From Chitinophaga sp. CF118 (GTDB lineage: Bacteria > Bacteroidota > Bacteroidia > Chitinophagales > Chitinophagaceae): a stretch of 64,000 bases of DNA. Numbering within the stretch: the first letter of the stretch is position 1; the number at the start of each line of letters is the position of its first letter. This document shows, piece by piece, positions 61,985 to 64,000 of this stretch. Under the pieces are notes generated by a model, which had not been told where the DNA came from, did not search any database, and saw only the letters and a list, made by a program, of their open reading frames with translations. The translations under genes and the position numbers were made by a program. The stretch covers positions 1,860,001 through 1,924,000 of the forward strand of contig NZ_FOMK01000001.1 of the NCBI RefSeq assembly GCF_900112615.1, read 5' to 3'.

Positions 61985-62581
61985 TTATGCGTTTACAGGC
62001 TCAGGCTGCTTGTTGTCGAACAGGCGGTCTTCGCGGTCGAAACGACCATACCACCATCCTGCTTCTACACGCTGTTCATTTACCTCCAGACCACCAATGC
62101 TAGTGAGGAACTTTTTCAGTTCAGCTGCATTTGTTTTGGCAGTTACTTCAATCGCCATTACAAACAGATCATCTGTCTGACGTGCGTGAAAAATGTGCTT
62201 TTTCACACCTGGAGCCAGTTGACACAGGTAACAGAAAGTCAGTACCATCCCAACAGCTGCAAACAATACAGTCAGCTCAAATGTGATAGGTATGAATGCC
62301 GGTAATGGAAAATGTGGTTTACCACCAATATTCATAGGCCAGTCTGATGTAAAGATCCAGCTCATGCAGGACAATGCTGTTGTTGTACCTGTAATACCAT
62401 ATACAAAGCCGGCGGTGTGCAGGCTTGTTTCCCGCAAACCCATTGCCTGATCAAGACCATGCACCGGAAATGGTGTATATACATCATGAATTTTGTAGCC
62501 CGCAGTCCGTACTTTTTTCACAGCCGGAAACAATACCGCCTCATCATCAAAACTTGCTACAACAAAATTTTTAACCGCCAT
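61985..62581 (-). CDS. actD: Alternative complex III subunit ActD
   Basis: A 198-residue membrane protein (DUF3341 family) of the alternative complex III. It has a cytosol-facing N-terminal part (VASFDDEAVLFPAVKKVRTAGYKIHDVYTPFPVHGLDQAMGLR), two helices (FVYGITGTTTALSCMSWIF and FIPITFELTVLFAAVGMVLTFCYL) and a soluble C-terminal section with DDLFVMAIEVTAKTNAAELKKFL. It ends 71 bp before actE and follows actC by 69 bp. It carries no cofactor. Confidence 0.93.
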   Translation of the reverse strand: MAVKNFVVASFDDEAVLFPAVKKVRTAGYKIHDVYTPFPVHGLDQAMGLRETSLHTAGFVYGITGTTTALSCMSWIFTSDWPMNIGGKPHFPLPAFIPITFELTVLFAAVGMVLTFCYLCQLAPGVKKHIFHARQTDDLFVMAIEVTAKTNAAELKKFLTSIGGLEVNEQRVEAGWWYGRFDREDRLFDNKQPEPVNA

Positions 62582-62650
62582 ATGTTTAAAAAATTCTTAT
62601 TCTAAAAAACAAATTCCTGATTCCTCTATATAAATAATGCTTCCGCCTTA

Positions 62651-64000
62651 TTATGAGTGATGTACCGGAGCTACATGCGGATCATGGTGATGATCGTCAT
62701 CATGATGTAATCCCGCTTCAAACACCTCTGCAGACTGCTGCTCAAACTTCTCCATATCCTTTTTGTAGTTCTGACCGGAAGTTTTCAGTACAAACTTGAT
62801 TTCCGCTACTGCAATAACAGGGAAGTATTTTGCAAACAGGAAGAAGCAGGTAAAGAATAATCCGAAAGTACCCATGTAGAAACCTACTTCTGGCCAGGAT
62901 GGACGATAATAACCCCAGCTTGATGGCAGATAGTCACGGTACAATGAAGTACAGATGATTACAAAACGCTCAAACCACATACCGATATTCACAATGATAG
63001 ACATTACGAAAGTTACCAGTACATTCCTTCTCATTTTGCGGAACCAGAATACCTGCGGAGTGATTACGTTACAGGTCATCATGATCCAGTAAGACCAACC
63101 CAGCGGACCGGCAGCACGGTATTTATAGAAAGTATCAAATTCGTAAGGAACAGCAGCGTACCATGCCATGAATAACTCAGTCAGGTAAGCGCAACCTACT
63201 ACAGAACCAGTGAGTACAATTACCTTGTTCATTGCCTCCATGTGGCCCAGGGTAATGTATTCTTCAAGATGTAATACTTTACGTACAATGATCAGCAGTG
63301 TTTGTACCATCGCAAAACCGGAGAAGATCGCACCCGCTACGAAGTAGGGAGGGAAGATCGTTGTATGCCATCCGGGAATTACAGAGGTAGCAAAGTCAAA
63401 AGATACAATTGTATGTACAGAGAGTACCAGTGGAGTAGATAAACCTGCCAGTACTAATGACAGTGCTTCATGACGTTGCCAGTGCTTTGCAGAACCAGTC
63501 CAGCCGAAAGAAGCTACACCATATAATAACTTGCGCAGTTTGGTTTTAGCTCTGTCACGCACAGTGGCGAAGTCAGGAATTAAACCGGAATACCAGAACA
63601 GCAGAGATACTGTGAAGTAAGTAGAGATCGCAAACACGTCCCAGAGCAGGGGCGAGTTAAAGTTTACCCATAAAGGACCGCGGGTATTCGGATAAGGCAA
63701 TACAAAGAACGCCATCCATACACGACCCATGTGGAAGATTGGAAACTGTCCGGCACACATAACCGCAAAAATGGTCATGGCTTCTGCCGCACGGTTAACC
63801 CCGGTACGCCATCCCTGACGGAACAGCAGGAGGATCGCAGAGATCAATGTACCAGCGTGACCGATACCTACCCACCATACGAAGTTGGTAATATCCCAAC
63901 CCCAACCTATTGTTTTATTCAAATTCCACACACCTGTACCATAGTACACCTCCCAGGTAACGGAAAAAGCTCCGAACCCAAGCAGTAATAAGGAAATAAA
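62651..64000 (-). CDS. actC: Alternative complex III subunit ActC (NrfD-like), N-terminus beyond the window
   Basis: NrfD/PsrC-family quinone-interacting membrane subunit of ACIII. The frame is open to the right edge, and the GTG at 63949 is internal, so the start is outside the window. About 449 residues are seen with eight or more helices: WNLNKTIGWGWDITNFVWWVGIGHAGTLISA, HMGRVWMAFFVLPYP, HWQRHEALSLVLAGLSTPLVLSVHTIVSFDFA and ITLGHMEAMNKVIVLTGSVVGCAYLTELFMAWY. Its end is His/Asp-rich (HHDDDHHHDPHVAPVHHS). The actA and actB genes are probably just outside the window. Confidence 0.93.
   Translation of the reverse strand, partial: FISLLLLGFGAFSVTWEVYYGTGVWNLNKTIGWGWDITNFVWWVGIGHAGTLISAILLLFRQGWRTGVNRAAEAMTIFAVMCAGQFPIFHMGRVWMAFFVLPYPNTRGPLWVNFNSPLLWDVFAISTYFTVSLLFWYSGLIPDFATVRDRAKTKLRKLLYGVASFGWTGSAKHWQRHEALSLVLAGLSTPLVLSVHTIVSFDFATSVIPGWHTTIFPPYFVAGAIFSGFAMVQTLLIIVRKVLHLEEYITLGHMEAMNKVIVLTGSVVGCAYLTELFMAWYAAVPYEFDTFYKYRAAGPLGWSYWIMMTCNVITPQVFWFRKMRRNVLVTFVMSIIVNIGMWFERFVIICTSLYRDYLPSSWGYYRPSWPEVGFYMGTFGLFFTCFFLFAKYFPVIAVAEIKFVLKTSGQNYKKDMEKFEQQSAEVFEAGLHHDDDHHHDPHVAPVHHS

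Noticed and set aside
63949..64000. GTG at 63949 as the true start of actC
   Set aside because: The frame continues to the window edge with hydrophobic codons typical of the family, and the protein would lose its first helix.

Overview
The window looks like chromosomal DNA of a Bacteroidota species, most probably a Chitinophagaceae (Chitinophaga-like) bacterium. The evidence is a gldKLMN type IX secretion/gliding locus, a PorZ-like T9SS sorting tail next to recO, an alternative complex III plus cytochrome oxidase operon in the order typical of Bacteroidota, DUF4271 next to hemD, DUF4783 and DUF4197 proteins, lipoproteins with late lipobox cysteines, and repeated TAnnTTTG -7 promoter boxes. 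There is no rRNA, tRNA, CRISPR array, insertion sequence or phage gene. The gene content is mostly core chromosome; the unusual material lies between genes.

Layout. 1-5.6 kb: tail of a T9SS-sorted protein, recO, lpxH, a lipoprotein, then rsfS-ftsH-LUD on the minus strand. 5.8-13 kb: birA, an AraC regulator, the nadC/diacylglycerol kinase/SUI1 group, a DUF4783 protein and gpmI. 13-20.6 kb: a lipoprotein with uvrC, facing gldK-gldL-gldM-gldN. 21-31 kb: a thioredoxin-domain DUF255 protein, hemD, DUF4271, hemW, a galM lipoprotein, a deoxyhypusine synthase-like gene, an exported PepSY-like protein, acpH and DUF2911. 31.6-43.5 kb: a cystathionine gamma-synthase-type enzyme, TIGR02757 and DUF6263 proteins, a small acidic protein, a fatty-acid hydroxylase, an FAH hydrolase/flavin reductase pair, DUF4197, a universal stress protein, lysS and a DPP IV-type peptidase. 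44.3-52.5 kb: lptC, a Lon-N protein, four glycosyltransferases, meaB, a divergent ClC channel and DUF2024. 52.6-64 kb: a respiratory block on the minus strand in transcription order actC (cut by the window end), actD, actE, actF, coxB, coxA, cyoE, two coxC-type genes, coxIV, then SCO, a small CxxC protein and DUF420.

How the genes fit together. GldKLMN supply the T9SS core and motor, and the PorZ-like protein belongs to the same export route. LpxH, LptC and the glycosyltransferases serve the outer envelope. ActC-F pass electrons from menaquinol to a cytochrome oxidase whose heme, copper and subunits are served by the neighbouring cyoE and SCO genes.

The most noteworthy intergenic features are: (1) two copies of a 138-144 bp element with long paired arms and a conserved 74-nt core, each between convergent genes (8151-8288, 15447-15590), whose arms covary; (2) three copies of a probable minus-strand small RNA family with a conserved segment just before a terminator-like hairpin (31250-31425, 43690-43860, 43955-44120); (3) an inverted array of 11-bp repeats between hemW and galM (26443-26527).
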